Source: Varroa destructor (Eukaryota; Arthropoda; Arachnida; Mesostigmata; Varroidae). Taken from it: a stretch of DNA of 64,000 bases. Made by a program: the position numbers and the translations under genes. The stretch is from assembly GCF_002443255.2 (NCBI RefSeq), contig NW_019211457.1:38725126-38789125 (forward strand). The letters run 5' to 3'. Positions 26,001 through 39,362 of the stretch are shown here, one piece after another (the first letter of the stretch is position 1; each line of letters starts with the position of its first letter). The notes under the pieces were generated by a model that saw only the letters and a program-made list of their open reading frames with translations, searched no databases and was not told the origin of the DNA.

Positions 26001-29000
26001 ACAGAATGCGAGTTTGACGAACGTAAGAAAAAAACGTCCGGACTTAGCCAGTAAACCTATTCGGTTTACTGAATAAATAGGCCGACATATTCACTTAATT
26101 TTTTATGATTTTTCCACTTTTGTAACGTACGCTAATTTTAGTCCAGGTAAAATGTTTATACGAGGGCCAGTATACAGTTTTAGGTAGATTTTGGGAGAGA
26201 ATGAATTGGCTATGTTGCTAGGCTTGCTTCACTCTGTGCCGGAGTGTTGATTGTTATAACAGATCTAAGTTGGATCTATACTATACACATCAGGATATTA
26301 ATAGTTACTATAATTTTTCAGCTACGTACTGCTGTTCAACCGACACAAAACGATCGATGGCATTTCGGAGCCGTGAGTTCGCCGGCCAGCGTATAGGGAA
26401 AAAAAAGGCCAAAGTGACCTATTTGTGCTTGTAAAGTTACCTGACGCTTCCGCTCACAACAGGCATGCACGGTTTTCCTTGATTCCCGTTCCAGTAACCA
26501 TCATCGCTTTATAAATAGGTGGGAAAACGTATGATGATGAAACAGCGTCGGCAGCGTTAATAGCTTACTATTAGCAGGACGCCGTCGTTTTTTTGTGGCT
26601 TGTCGTTGTCAGCAATAGTTTCACGTCTTACGTGTTTCGTTTAGTTTCCACGATTCAGTCGATTTAAACAGCGAGCTTTCATCGTTACCAGTTTAATTGG
26701 TGATTACGGGCTTCTGCGACCCGACAGCCAGTGGTAGGCGATGAGGAAACGGGAAAAAATCATTGACAGTATTGTAACACTAGGGGCTAGTAGTTCTGTT
26801 TTGCGGTAACGACATGAAATAGATTGGATGTATGTATTTCCTATGAAAAAAAAAAAACGCGCGTGTTATTCATTGCAGTTGATAAGAACGTGTCAATACA
26901 AAACTTATCATCGGTGCGCTAGAATAAAAAAAAAACCATTCATACTAGTGTGACACTCGTTAAAAACACAATCATTACTATTTTTGTTATTATCACATTG
27001 TTCCTTTTCGGCTCCCGAGTTTGGTGCTAAGATCCCACTCAATCCGATTCTAGACTCACCGATCATTGCTGCCGCTTGTAAACACTGCTGTTTCTGCTAG
27101 CAGCATTTTCAAGCGCAGCATTTTAGCGTTGACGTTCAGGAGAACCTCACTGACAGGTGATTCGTAGAAAAGGTGGCTTTCTCAGAGCACGGATTAGCCA
27201 CAGGCCAGGCAAATGGTTTCCGTTGCTCGGCTGAGTATAATAACAGCGCGATCAGGCGAGACGACGAGCAATGAAACACCAACAAAGGAACAATGACGGG
27301 CGGTGACGAGAGTATCGTTTTTGTCATTATCGACCCGCTTTCTGAGGTACCCTTGGTCCGTTGAAGCTGCTGATTTCTTTTAGACTCGGCTAAAACTTTC
27401 TGGTAACGCCCAATGGAGAATTCTGTACAGGTTGCTGCACAAGCTGCGGCTATTGAAACCTAACCACAGGTAAGCCAGAAGCTATTATGCACAAGGGGCC
27501 TTTAACCGACGACTATCATTGACATTATAATTTACAAACGAATTTGCAGCATATATAGAATTTTCTATATCTGTATTCGTTTTTATAATTTTCTGTCGTC
27601 TGCGGAAGATTGCGTCGATGCTGTTGTGTGTCATCGAGGAATGAAGCAATATGTTGACCTCATGAGGTCATTTTTGGCATTAAATATTACTTGTTCAGTT
27701 CCCCAGCTATGCTGATGCTCTAGTCGTCAATTGTAACACGTAGCAATAATTACAATATAATAATAACCCATAATGAATAAAGCTGGCAAACTATTTAAAA
27801 AATATGCCACAATAAGGAATCGCTCTGAACAGCAAATGAACAGCTGATCATTAAGGCATGGCTCGTTTTGCTAATTCACTGTTCAAATGTTGTTTAAATT
27901 TTAACATTGGGAAAAATTATGGCTAAAAAAAAAATTATTCACCAGGATAATAAGATGTCGAGGATAAATAAGACATTTAGAAAAGATAAGGAATTATTAG
28001 CAAAGGTCTCACGGACAAACCTTATCTAAGTTGATATTACATATATATATATAAGCTGAACGTTCAGCGAGACCCACCTTCATTGGATTCTTAATGGAAG
28101 CAAGTATTTGATCGTATACCTAAAAAAAGGTGATTCCGAAAACTTGACCACATACAGAGAATAACCGAGAACGGCAAATAAAACTTGAATTAAAAAAAAA
28201 GCGGCGGCCTATACAGACATTTTTGAAGCAGCATCATTCCTCAATAGGTGGTATAGAAAAGTTGCACACTTCTGTTTTGTGCATTTACCCTAAAATTATA
28301 TAGAGTTTATGGTAAACTCGTATATATATATATTTACAGAAAATTTTTATCTTCTGATACATTCAACAGATCAACGAAAAATGTCCTTGCGTTACCTGAA
28401 AAACTTTGAGCCATCGAGGGACTCACGTACGGACGTCCTGTATCGATCATTTCTGCCCCTTGAATGCAAAAAAGTTACTGCCCGCATGGCGCTCGCACAG
28501 CCATATTATGTTATTGTTATTATTTTTTTTATTAATTCTTCTATTGCTTGAAGAATTGTGGGTATTTCGTTCAGGTAAACCCTTTTCATTTTTGGACATT
28601 AAAAGAGTAGATCTTAACAATTTTGCAAACGTATGGCCATCCTTAGTATCAAATATAGCATTGACGTACGTTTCTGGTTTGCACTAGATAGCTAAATGTA
28701 TCCACTGTACTTTCTGACAAGGTATAGTGACGATGGTCCTGTCTTGCCATCCAATCAACTCGGCAGTCAATGGGTCGCTTTACTAACACAGGGCACGTGT
28801 AATCTCTAAATTTGGAACTTCGATTGCTTTTTGAGGGAGAACAGTTCTTAGTAAAAATGGTGGGCAGTAAATAGTTAACAGAAACTCTATCCTCGTTTAT
28901 GGCAGTAAAGCAACAAGCCTATGTAAGTAAAATAGTTCTTAAAAAAATAGTAAAAAAAAAAATACTATAGTATGTTATACGAATGTGCATTGGGTGATAT

Positions 29001-32000
29001 AAATTTCCTCGAAGTAACGCGATATATCGTCAGTTACCTCATCAGATGTTCTGAGCATATCTGTAGAAAGAGATAAAGGCAAACGTGCTTCAGAGAGCTT
29101 TCGGCTGATTAACGCAGTGGATGATATTTCAGTTTTCTACTTTTCAATAGCTTAACTAGCCAACTAATTGACGCCACATGTTCTATAGGTGTACGATTGA
29201 CCAATATGGCTAGCTGAGTTGTCGGCCTCGAAATTCGACTTTACCTAAATACGAATTAAGTTTTGTTAGTTGCTTATATTTTAGCTAACCTAACGTTACG
29301 ACCTGTTTGAACGAAACTAGGCTGCTCGTAACAGCGTACCTCTATGATACAGAGTAAATGACAGAGACAATAGGCGCTATTTACGGTAGCCGTTACCCTA
29401 AATCAGTCACCGATAGTGTGTGTGTCTGTCTCTGTCTCATGTGCATCGTTGTTGCTAAAAAAACGCCTAGAAATTTTTAAGTAAGAGGCCAAAAACACAA
29501 AGCTGCGAAGTTGTCGCCTTTGACATAGACGCAGCGGTAACGTTTGCGGATGGCAAGTACAAAGCTAAAGATCATGGCGTTGCGACCGATTATATCGTGC
29601 CCGTGGAGGTGTCGATACGGCCTTTTGCCGCATCAAAAGAAGAGCGGGCAAGCTCGTATCGCAGCTATGTATGGCTTATGGGTAACTTCCGTCGCATGTT
29701 TAACTTTCCTTAAAAGTTACACATCTTTTTTTTTGCTCCAAAGGCCTTTGCGATTCGTACTACAGACAGATAGCTAGACAAAGGAACATTCCGATGCTTA
29801 GACACGCTTTCACGTCTCAAGTATATTTGTACGAGATGATCTTGCCGAATCAAATGATCTTATTTAACTGTCATCATATGACCTACGCAAAGCCGTTCCA
29901 GTCAGTGGCGAATGGCCACTATTTCGACATAGTGTTGAAACCGACGCCGATCACGAACGAAGTGAACTGCCATACAACCAGACATAAGAAAAAAGTATAC
30001 CAGACGATGTTTGGACACAAACCACTAGACCACATTGTATTCCCCAAATGAGCTTACAAAAAAAAAACTTGTTACGTTTGCGAAAGCTACAAATGTTGTG
30101 ATCATTCTATGCAGCCGGAGAGGATATGTCTGTGCCAGTGCTAGTAATAACAATAAAAATATGATAATTATTATTATTATCTGCATGATCATGGAAGTCA
30201 TAAGGGATATGTGGCGATGTTGACTGTCGCCGCTGTTGCGATGGCTGTAGGCAAAAATGATAGTCGATATCGACTTGCACGGATGCTGGGCATAAGTAAA
30301 GCACCTACTGGTTCCGCTGAAATGGAACGTTCTGCTTTCTGGAAGCTGTATGCGTTGAGCTTTGATAACAGTTAATGAAAAGCAGGCCAGCTAGAACAGT
30401 GCCTTGCTTAGTATGATAAACGTAAAACAAATCGAAAGCAAGGTGCATGTATATTCCATTTTGTAGTGAGATAGCAGCAGGTGTATTTAGGACAGTTTCA
30501 TTTACTAGACCAATTCCGATGGTTCTACGCGGACAGAGCGGACCATTTTTTCATCTAGTTTTAAATTTATTGGGCAGGAATAACTTTAGGTACCTGACGA
30601 AACAATGCATAGCATCATCGTATCGATGCTTATCAAGTAATTGATGTTGGAAGCTTATACCGACTGTAATATTTGAAAAAAAACCCTGCTACGTAGGACT
30701 CTGTTAGTATATATGCCGGCCTTCTCATTATTTATTATTATTATTCCGTGCACTTCGCTAATTATGCCTAGCCGGTAGACAATCGTAAAATAAACCGAAA
30801 AAGAATTTTCCATAGATTGAATTTTGTTTAAATGTTTTGATGCGGTATCCTTAATAGGTCGCGCTAGAAAATCGGCTATTCCCTCTCAGGCTGGACGCGT
30901 TGAAGCGCATTCAAGCTAGATTCTACCTTTAGCAACAGTTGAATGGACAGCAGAAAGTTAGAAGAAGCGTTTTCGTTTTCCGTGCCTCGAAAGTACATGT
31001 GATAAGCGCAGTCAATAACAAATTACTCTGTAGCTGATTACGCAAGGTTCTATGTTGCATCGCTGTACGGCCTGCGTACGACCTAAGCTGCCTCCGAAAT
31101 GATTTCGCTTTTGTTTTTTTCACACCGAAGGACAGCACTTCAATATCATCAGTTTGCTCATCTAGATACCAACTGCTGCTCGCTTGTCGTGGAGTAACTG
31201 CCCAGAGTCAGAATGAAACCCGAATAACATTCGCGGTGGACCCTGGCGGTGAGCGAGTATCGTTACATTCTTATTCTGTATAAGTTCTCGTCATGTGGAT
31301 TAGTTGGAGTTTGCGGTAGCAGCCGCCATTATAGATACACGAACCAGTGTCATCAAATGAACCTGGTCGACGTAACCTGGCCATGGTTCATTGAACGGAT
31401 TTGCCATCCGCTGAAAAATAACACGGGCTGTAAGATCTGAGCTATCGGAGTCCTAAGAAATCATCATACTCATTTGTTTGCCCGACCACCCACACAATCA
31501 AGGCCGCTAGAAGACGACAATTGATAAAAGCTGATAATTGTGCGACACTTCATCTACCCCTCTCCGCCCCCCGTCCTCTCTTAGCGCTTTGTCCCGCCAT
31601 ATAAGTAGAATTTGGGCGGATCGTGACGCCAGTGATGATGTCTATGTTTTACTGTTGTTATCTGATTGATCATCACCATCACTTAGCCCAAAACGATATT
31701 CCTTAGAACGTTGGCTTAATTGTATTGTCTATTTTGTTGTGTAAATAATAGGTGAATATAGATGTTTCAAGGGTTGGCTAAGACTGCTCTGTTGGTAAAT
31801 GTTTTAGGACCACCGTGATAATCCTTTTGTAACGCAGCGGTTTGTCATGGCTGCAGTTGATGATTGAGTAACTGGCTGTGCGGCGTGAAAACTATATTAC
31901 CATTGTTCATTTTGTATAGACTATTTTTATTTGACGTAATAATAATACCATTACTATTTTATTATAGTGACAAATCATGACGTTATAATGTTAAGTAATA

Positions 32001-32770
32001 ATAATTATTATTGTAATGGCTGATGGCCGTTAATATAGGTACGTAGACGAAACTATGAACACGTTCGCGTGATACACGCAAGCGTAGATATATAAACCAT
32101 ATTCTATAGTGTCGTGTTAGGCCTGACGTGTTGCAATGCAAAATACCTGCACCGAAAAAAGGGGTGATTGAATCCTATACGACGTTGTGTCGCAGTCCTA
32201 TGTAAAACTGCCTTGCTCAAACTGTCATCTGGAACGTTACCAAAGTTCGTCATTGTACCGAAAACGGTAAGTTACTGCTGGTCCATTGGTAACATATATC
32301 AAAGCGTATTTGCGAATGCGACCTCCCGAAAGAGGTATCAGCATTTGTGCTTATGGCTGAGCTAAATTTTTTGCTATTGATAATGCTGTAGATAATTATA
32401 CTAGTTACAAATAATCGTTTACTAAATATGCATAGAAATCAGTTGAATACAGGACCGCTCGTTTGTCAATGAACTGGATCTTCCTGCAAGCAAGACGACA
32501 TTGATTGCGGCCGTGTAAGTCCATATCAGAGCGGCCGTGTTTCTTATTCTAATTAGTTAGTGCGATACAGACCTAACTGTTTATGCTCCTCATGTACAAG
32601 ACATTGTAGCTAAGCGGCGTACAATAAAACCGCAAACCAACTACAATATGATCTATAGGAGTGTAGCCCATCCTTCCTCATACTGTAAAATGGCGCAACG
32701 GTAATAATAGGCGTTCAAAATGTACTCAGTTGTGTCTTGTAGATACGCGCCTTAGCAGTCACAGCCTAAA

Positions 32771-32793
32771 TGTACATACATACATACATACAT
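32771..32793. repeat. (CATA)n microsatellite
   Basis: About six units of the tetranucleotide CATA/TACA in intergenic sequence. Confidence 0.8.
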
Positions 32794-33733
32794 GTAAGTT
32801 CCGACATCACAGTTTCACAGCTAACGCTATGCCAGTGGTCAGGGATGGCGAACCAGTTGAAGAAAACGCTGTTCTATCAAAAATGACAATTATGACGTAA
32901 GGCACCAAAATACGTGCGTTTTTCAGGGTAATGCTTCATTAATCGAACATTGCAGAAGTCCTGCGGCTGTAATTGAGTCCAACAATACCGCGGCAGTAAC
33001 TTTTCCTGGGCTGACGATCTGCGGATTACGAAGTTAGGAGCGAACCAAGAAGGCACCCTGACACTTGTCATCGATATGTCTAGGGCCACCAGTGGGAGGC
33101 TATGGACCAGCCTGCACGTCCCTTATTGGCTGCCGTTAGGCGCAGCTACGGAAAGGCTACGGTGGCATACTGCAAAACGGTTTACTAGCATTTAATCAGG
33201 TGTGTGCCTAGAGTGGGCGAGCCCTTTTTGGACTTTTATCATGCACAAATAGAATGGACAATGATGTATTTATGCAAATGGATGATATAGCAATGTTAGC
33301 ATAAGTAGAAAAAAAGTTCCATAGTTATAATAGCTACGGCACCCATAGAATACCAAAGCTGATTCTTTTCGTAATACACGACCAGTGGTCATCTGTTTCT
33401 TCCCCTGTGCCATATGGTTCCTTTGCGTGAAAAGAATTACGTGTTTCAATCATTTGTTATATCCAAATGCTTCAATGAGTAAGTTTAATAGAGAATATGA
33501 CATATCTCGGTCACTAGTTGAAATAGTTGGCCGAATTTCAGTTTTCTCCGAAGTAAAATTAACCTCTGGCAATTCCAACTGTGTTGAGAAAGATTCAGCA
33601 GGCTATATAGAGAAATTTCGGTCAGAGATACCTCCAAAGCTAGACAATTCAGCTAATAGTGGTGATGTTTGACGTCTCTTTTCTTGACGTCAGAATTTTT
33701 TCCGCGATCGAAAGGTTTCTGCATCTGTTCGTT

Positions 33734-33793
33734 TTAGAGGACGATTATTTATATATAGTCGTCCTCTAATATATATATATATATATATATATT
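33734..33793. repeat. Hairpin followed by (TA)n array
   Basis: TTAGAGGACGA (33734-33744) is repeated in inverted orientation at 33759-33769. The stem extends inward by a wobble and three more pairs around a short AT loop. A TA array of about 24 bases follows directly at 33770-33793. This is the same association of TA repeat and dyad symmetry seen at 2837-2868. Confidence 0.75.
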
Positions 33794-36188
33794 ATGCTGC
33801 CTCCCGTTAATACTATGTGCTGCAAAACGCGTAGATATTTTATATAAATTCTAAGTTATTGTAGTAAAGCAAAGATTGCCTTGTTTACTTCTAGCAAAAG
33901 GTCAGTCCACCAGTGTCAACTGAAGTCAATGAAGTGCGCCAGTTATGGTATTATCCATAAGAGCGTATCGTACTTTGAGCGCGCAAAACTGGGTTTCATG
34001 ATATTCTTCAACCGCGACCATTTTTAAACCTAAACTCTACTAATCTGTGTTAGGAAACGAATTAGGGACGCGACAAAATGGAAGTTGCAATGGAAATTTG
34101 CGGAAATTAACGGAATTCAACCCTCGAATGCGTTGTATCGCTTACACTCATCAACTACATGATATACAACGAATTTAAACACTCAGACCAAGTAAGATTT
34201 ATATATTGGGCTATTTTTTTTTTAATTTTAAGCTTATGTAGACGTTTGATGAAGAATTAATAAGCGTTCAGTAAGCTGAACGTCTGCGTAGGGCTTTAGC
34301 TACTTTGTAAATTTATGCCCGCTCACAAGAATTGTTTTCTGTATAATCTCTTACGAACAAATCGCAGCATTGATACTATTTTAATATTTATATAGTTCTT
34401 GCCGTTGCAGCTACAAGTTACGTCGTCTAGTAAGCAAAGCTTAAAATCCTTTACGTGTTAGTTCTTTGTGTATAGGCGTCGTGTTTTGCAAGAGCTTTGA
34501 TGACTGCAAGAAAGTAAGTTGTGCTTTAATTTTGCATTAAAGACATTAAAGAGCTTGAAGGGCCTCTTGCATTCGGCGATTATAATCCGATAGCTTTAGT
34601 CCTCTTGCTATTGTTTGGGGACTTCCTTGCGAAGTACTTACGACGTGCCCAAAGGCCCAACGCGGCCATATAGATCTTGGGAAGTATCTGATCGGCGAAG
34701 TAACGAAACAAACACAGCAATGTATTACTCATTTCTCATATGTTTACCCATTCGTCATGACTTCATGGCTAAATTCTGTCGTTGTCTACTTCGGTAAACT
34801 TTTATCGTAAATAGTAACCAATAATTATAATGAGCAATGCGCCCACTCAATACGAAATCGGCTATAACCATCCACGCCTCATTTCGAACGTAGCATATGG
34901 TGCCAGTTACTACCACCCAGTCATTGCAGCCTCATGTCAGTCTGGCTGTTGTCATTGTCGCTACCGTTATTATTATCGACAATCAGATTTGGTACTTTAT
35001 TAATTGTTAATGCTCAATAGTGATCACGTGTCCTTTCACGGAAAGAGATCATTACTACATACGCACCGTCGAAATCGAGCTAGACAAACCCAAATGAAGC
35101 ATGTTTATGAAATCGGCATTTGTTTGTTGACGGATGGCCGTACAACACGACACGAGGCGGCGCGTGATGCCGGTTCACCACTGTATTTGCTATCTTTTCT
35201 TCCATCTCCCGCCAACATATCGGTCTTTTTAGCTCTGTAATATGTTATATTGAAGCGGAAACAAGTCGAATGAAAGTTGCAGGGGAACATGATTGGAATA
35301 GACAATGTCGCAAGCAGACATGGATGACGCGAAATATCATCCCGTATAGGTACCATAGATTCAGATGAGACAATCGTCTTAGTCCATCATCTACTTGACC
35401 AAATATCCACACCAACGTCCGTGCCATTGTCGCCAAGTCTTCGCCAGAAGCAGCACAGCAGAACCAAAGAATTGTTGTAGGCCGATGGTTTAGGCCGTCA
35501 CGCACGTCCATGATCTTATCAACAATTGTTAGATCGTGCACGAAATTCAGAGCCATGCTCCTTCGCTAGCACAAACATCATATCTTTCCTTTCTTTTTGC
35601 CGATCTGAGTCTCATCATTTATATTGTCGTGTGCTTCTGACAGAGTGCTTTTGTATCGTACCAATGATGGCAACTGGGCTCTTTTTCTGCCCTTGATACA
35701 ATCGCAGAAAGAACGCGTGCGACGCTGCCGGATCTCCATTGATGGTCGATTTTTCTATTGTACTTACCCAAACTTACTGCCCAAACTTACTAGCCGAGAG
35801 CGTTCAAAAACAGGAATAGATTTTTCGAGAGTTTCTTGAAGAGTTCTAGCAAAAAAAAGGTGCGGAAACATATTTCGAATTGTAGTTTAACCTGAACTCA
35901 ATAGCTATGCTAATTGTAACCAATATTATGTGTTATGGTGAATACATAGCAGTTAAGAGTGGATTTTTTATCAGTTTATTAAAGTTTATTAACTAGTTTT
36001 TATCATGTTCTTAAAGCACTCATTTTTTGAAGGGTTAAGTTATCGACCCCAAAAATGATTATTCCTTTGAAAATTTACAATATATCTTGAACAAAATTGT
36101 TAGGAATAAAATTTTTACTAATAACTTCTTTAATAGTTTTTTTCTCTATAGTAAGTTAAACTCTAACATTACTCATATACTATATATA

Positions 36189-36288
36189 NNNNNNNNNNNN
36201 NNNNNNNNNNNNNNNNNNNNNNNNNNNNNNNNNNNNNNNNNNNNNNNNNNNNNNNNNNNNNNNNNNNNNNNNNNNNNNNNNNNNNNNN
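36189..36288. other. 100-N assembly gap
   Basis: Exactly 100 undetermined bases, the usual placeholder for a gap of unknown length, entered from a TA-rich edge. Nothing spanning it can be judged. Confidence 0.99.
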
Positions 36289-37244
36289 AAGATTTGCAAC
36301 ATTTCAGATGTTGCAGGATTTCAGAGTGAATATTATATAATACTGTATTATTAAATAAATCAGCTATGTTTCAAGTTCGCAAAGAGAACCAGCGAAGAAG
36401 GGATAGGCGTACCGTTGTTTAAGGAACGTACGTTGAGGAACAATACTGTTCCCTGACCGGGAACAGTAAGACCAACGGCTATACTAGTTGTGGTAGCCGT
36501 ACAACTTCCTCCTAATACGACGATACTATTTGTCACATTCGTAACAAGTTAACATTGAGTACCATATTTTAATTTTAAAAAAACCTTTAAGTGAGATATT
36601 TGAAAGCTTGCCTATCTTGAATATACGTATACTTACTTGTCTTGCAAACCTATGTAGTTTCCTGTCTAGACGTACGTACCTAGATGCAGGATTAATTCCA
36701 TACCGGCGCCGCATTCTACGAAACAGACTGCAAGCAAGTCTGACTGGCTGCGCTGACTGCGATATGTGGTCATTTGTTCTTATTGTTTTCTTCCTGAAAT
36801 AACTTCTACTATGTTGACACGTAGTGTATGTGACCAGACAGGCGTCGCCATCCTATCTCGATTGTTTCCCAATTTTTATATTCAATCGATATTCCGTGCT
36901 ACAATGCTTAAGTATCTGACTACTTGACATCACAGCACAACATATATCAGGGAGGTGATTATTTTGTTGGGGTTTTCCTGTTCATTTCGTTGTCTGTCTT
37001 GTTGATTTTTTCCGTGTTCCGAACCTTATAGTTATCAGATAATAAATAAAAGTGCGAGTGACTGTTCGAAGTAGTATTCCCTTTTCTTTTCAGCTGCTCC
37101 TTGGAAAAGGTGTCTGTCCGCCGCTGTAGATTTGCGCCTAATCGGAAACAATGCCATACTCTACACCACCGTATTATGTTTCGAGTTCTACGGTATCGTC
37201 GTTCCTTAATGCCACTCCCTGCCATCATGACACGCTGTGTGCCT

Positions 37245-37315
37245 ATGCCCGGATTCGAACCTACGCTGCAACGCATCCCTAATTTTAGCAGGCAAATGTG
37301 CCAGCCACTACGTTG
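37245..37315 (-). repeat. tRNA-like (SINE-type) sequence
   Basis: On the minus strand a perfect Pol III B-box, GGTTCGAATCC (37261-37251), lies about 50 nt downstream of an A-box-like GTAGTGGCTGGC (37311-37300). Between them is CCTGCTAAA, which resembles a serine GCT anticodon loop. The arms do not pair into a good cloverleaf by eye: the TΨC stem has mismatches and the anticodon stem fails. It is better read as a tRNA-derived SINE head or a decayed tRNA copy than as a working tRNA gene. Confidence 0.4.
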
Positions 37316-38142
37316 TTTTGGACTTCAATTCAGTTCATGCTTGCGTTCCTATATTCTTAAGTTTTGCTAACTAGACATTTCGATTCGAGATAAGAAATGT
37401 TTGCTTTTTTTTGTGACATTTCGTAGCCAACTTCGGTCATTTCATAACCCCACATGTGGGGGTCATCAGCACTCACAAGAAAGACCTCGGGCAAAATTAC
37501 TATTAGGAACTTTTGCAATCAGACGCAGTTTTTTTTAGTTACATCTCTCCCTATTTCTGTCGCCTGGTGACTTTTGGCTTTCGTTATTTTAAAAAAAAAA
37601 TGTTGATGATCCTGTGTAGAAGCCGATGGCCTTGCTGTAGCGTGGTGAGGAGTCCTCACAAATTGGACGACACGCTAGTTCCAACGAGCTCAGTTCACTG
37701 ATGCCATGGAAACGGCACCGTATTAATGTAATTAGGAACGCATTTTCTAACGACGGCATATTCAGAAACAAGCATTTCACATGCTGCTCCCGCTGGCCCT
37801 GATCCTGCATCAGTGCAAGCGTGTTACTGATGGAAGTAGCAAAAAACAGAATTGTACAATCCTGCCACTGGCATCCATGTCCGCGACTCATTTAACCAAC
37901 TCTGGCGCGTCCAGTCTGTATCGGTGGCTGTCACTGAATCCACTAATAAATGGACACTGACGAGCACCTACTGTCCAACGCGGTCGAACCTCGACGTCGT
38001 TGCTGCTCTGCCGACTGGAGCCACTTTCCATCCGCCAGAAAATCTAGTTCAGTAACGCTGCCAGGCGCTCCCGCTGTAACCACAAGCAGAGAGACGATCG
38101 CTGACGGTCCAGCTGAAGTAGGCCCGGTCGTTTGGTCGATCG

Positions 38143-38178
38143 GTCCGTCCGTCCGTCCGTCCGTCCGTCCGTCCGTCC
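38143..38178. repeat. (GTCC)9 microsatellite
   Basis: Thirty-six bases of perfect GTCC tetranucleotide repeat. It produces the artificial Pro/Ser/Val/Arg repeats in overlapping open frames, which are not called as genes. Confidence 0.95.
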
Positions 38179-38355
38179 ATCCCCCGGGTAATTGCCTGGC
38201 TAAGCCGTCGTTCTCATGGTTATTGTTTGGGGAGGCAGGAGCGGCGGCAGTGGCAGGCAGCGAAACAATGTATTGCTCTTGGTGTCGCTGTAGCTGTCGC
38301 CATCGCTAAAAGAACGGCCGTAACGCAATCCCAGATTTGGCAGAGCGGCATTGAA

Positions 38356-38379
38356 AGTTTATATATATATATATAAACT
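38356..38379. repeat. 24-bp palindrome centred on (TA)n
   Basis: AGTTT and AAACT flank a TA core with perfect dyad symmetry over 24 bases. Confidence 0.8.
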
Positions 38380-39342
38380 AGTATAACTTGTGTGTGATGT
38401 TGTAGTAGTCTGCAAGGCTTATCATAGGGCCGTGTGCTTTCTGTGAAGCATACGAGCGGCGTCGCGTCGCTTGTAGGATCGTAGTTCGTTTGCAAGTCGC
38501 GTCTCGACAACAAGTTCTATCTAACTGGGAACGTAGTTCTTGTATGGGTGAGAACGAACAATATAGTTCGTTTTCGTATGCATATATGTCTAGACACGAC
38601 AGAGCGTCAAACAGTATCGTGTCGTCACACCCGGAGAAATATCTGCGAGTATCTGTTGCGTAAAGGATGGCCGCATAGGTTAGCCAGATGAAATCTGCGT
38701 GAGCTTTTCGTGGGGCAGGATAATAACACCCACCAAGTTACTAGTCGCATAGAATGTTTCAAAAACGTTCTTCAGTCGGAAATGCATTTAAACAGTTAAC
38801 TTAATTCGGACTGTTATAGAATCACGTATAGGGTCGCAAATATCATATTCTAAGTACTGCTCGCTAGCAGCGAAGAAGACGAAATGGGCTACCCAATTAG
38901 CACTCAGTTTCGCGGTTTATAGGACGGCTGTTCTCTGCGCCGCTTCCCTACACGTATTATATTCGGGATGTATTGTCGTTAGGGTGAGTTGGCATATGTT
39001 CGAGTAGTATTTGAGACCACTAATTAAGGTTACAGCTTCAATTATTCTAAATCAGAGCATGGGTACCTTAAAAAGAAAAGTTGGTCATTTCGACAACACT
39101 CGAAAATAGATACAACCCCTTCGTTGACGATTTAAGGCCTGTAACAGGCGCCCTTCCACACGGTTAAAAAGGTCGAAATCGTTTAAACAGGATCAGTCGT
39201 GCTGTATTCAGGAGAAATTCAAATAGGCGTATCTATAATGCCAACCAAATCTAGGCACGACGTCTTGAGACGTCGATAAACCTATAACCCCGGGTTTATT
39301 GTACGATCATAGTGCGCCTACGCATTTCTCAATCAGCAATCA

Positions 39343-39362
39343 ATCGATCGATCGATCGATCA
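39343..39362. repeat. (ATCG)5 microsatellite
   Basis: About five perfect copies of the self-complementary tetranucleotide ATCG. Confidence 0.8.

Larger units (their letters stand above)
18532..36188. other. Long gene-poor stretch
   Basis: No gene is recognised with confidence. The first few hundred bases should hold the promoter and 5' leader of esterase-like gene B. Weak candidates are a transmembrane-type open segment at 19698-19952, a small two-exon open frame at 22727-23022, a coding-like segment at 29471-29681, and a minus-strand open segment at 35245-35556. Simple repeats are poly-C at 20237-20256, CTG near 23788-23803, TAA runs near 23438 and 30170, short TA runs near 28040 and 28320, and CATA near 32771-32793. 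The rest is AT-rich sequence compatible with intergenic DNA or very long introns. Confidence 0.5.

Noticed and set aside
37251..37261. Functional serine tRNA on the minus strand
   Set aside because: The B-box is perfect but the TΨC and anticodon stems do not pair, so it is described as tRNA-like only.
37950..38309. 119-codon frame with Pro/Ser/Val/Arg repeats
   Set aside because: The repeat is the (GTCC)9 microsatellite read as protein.
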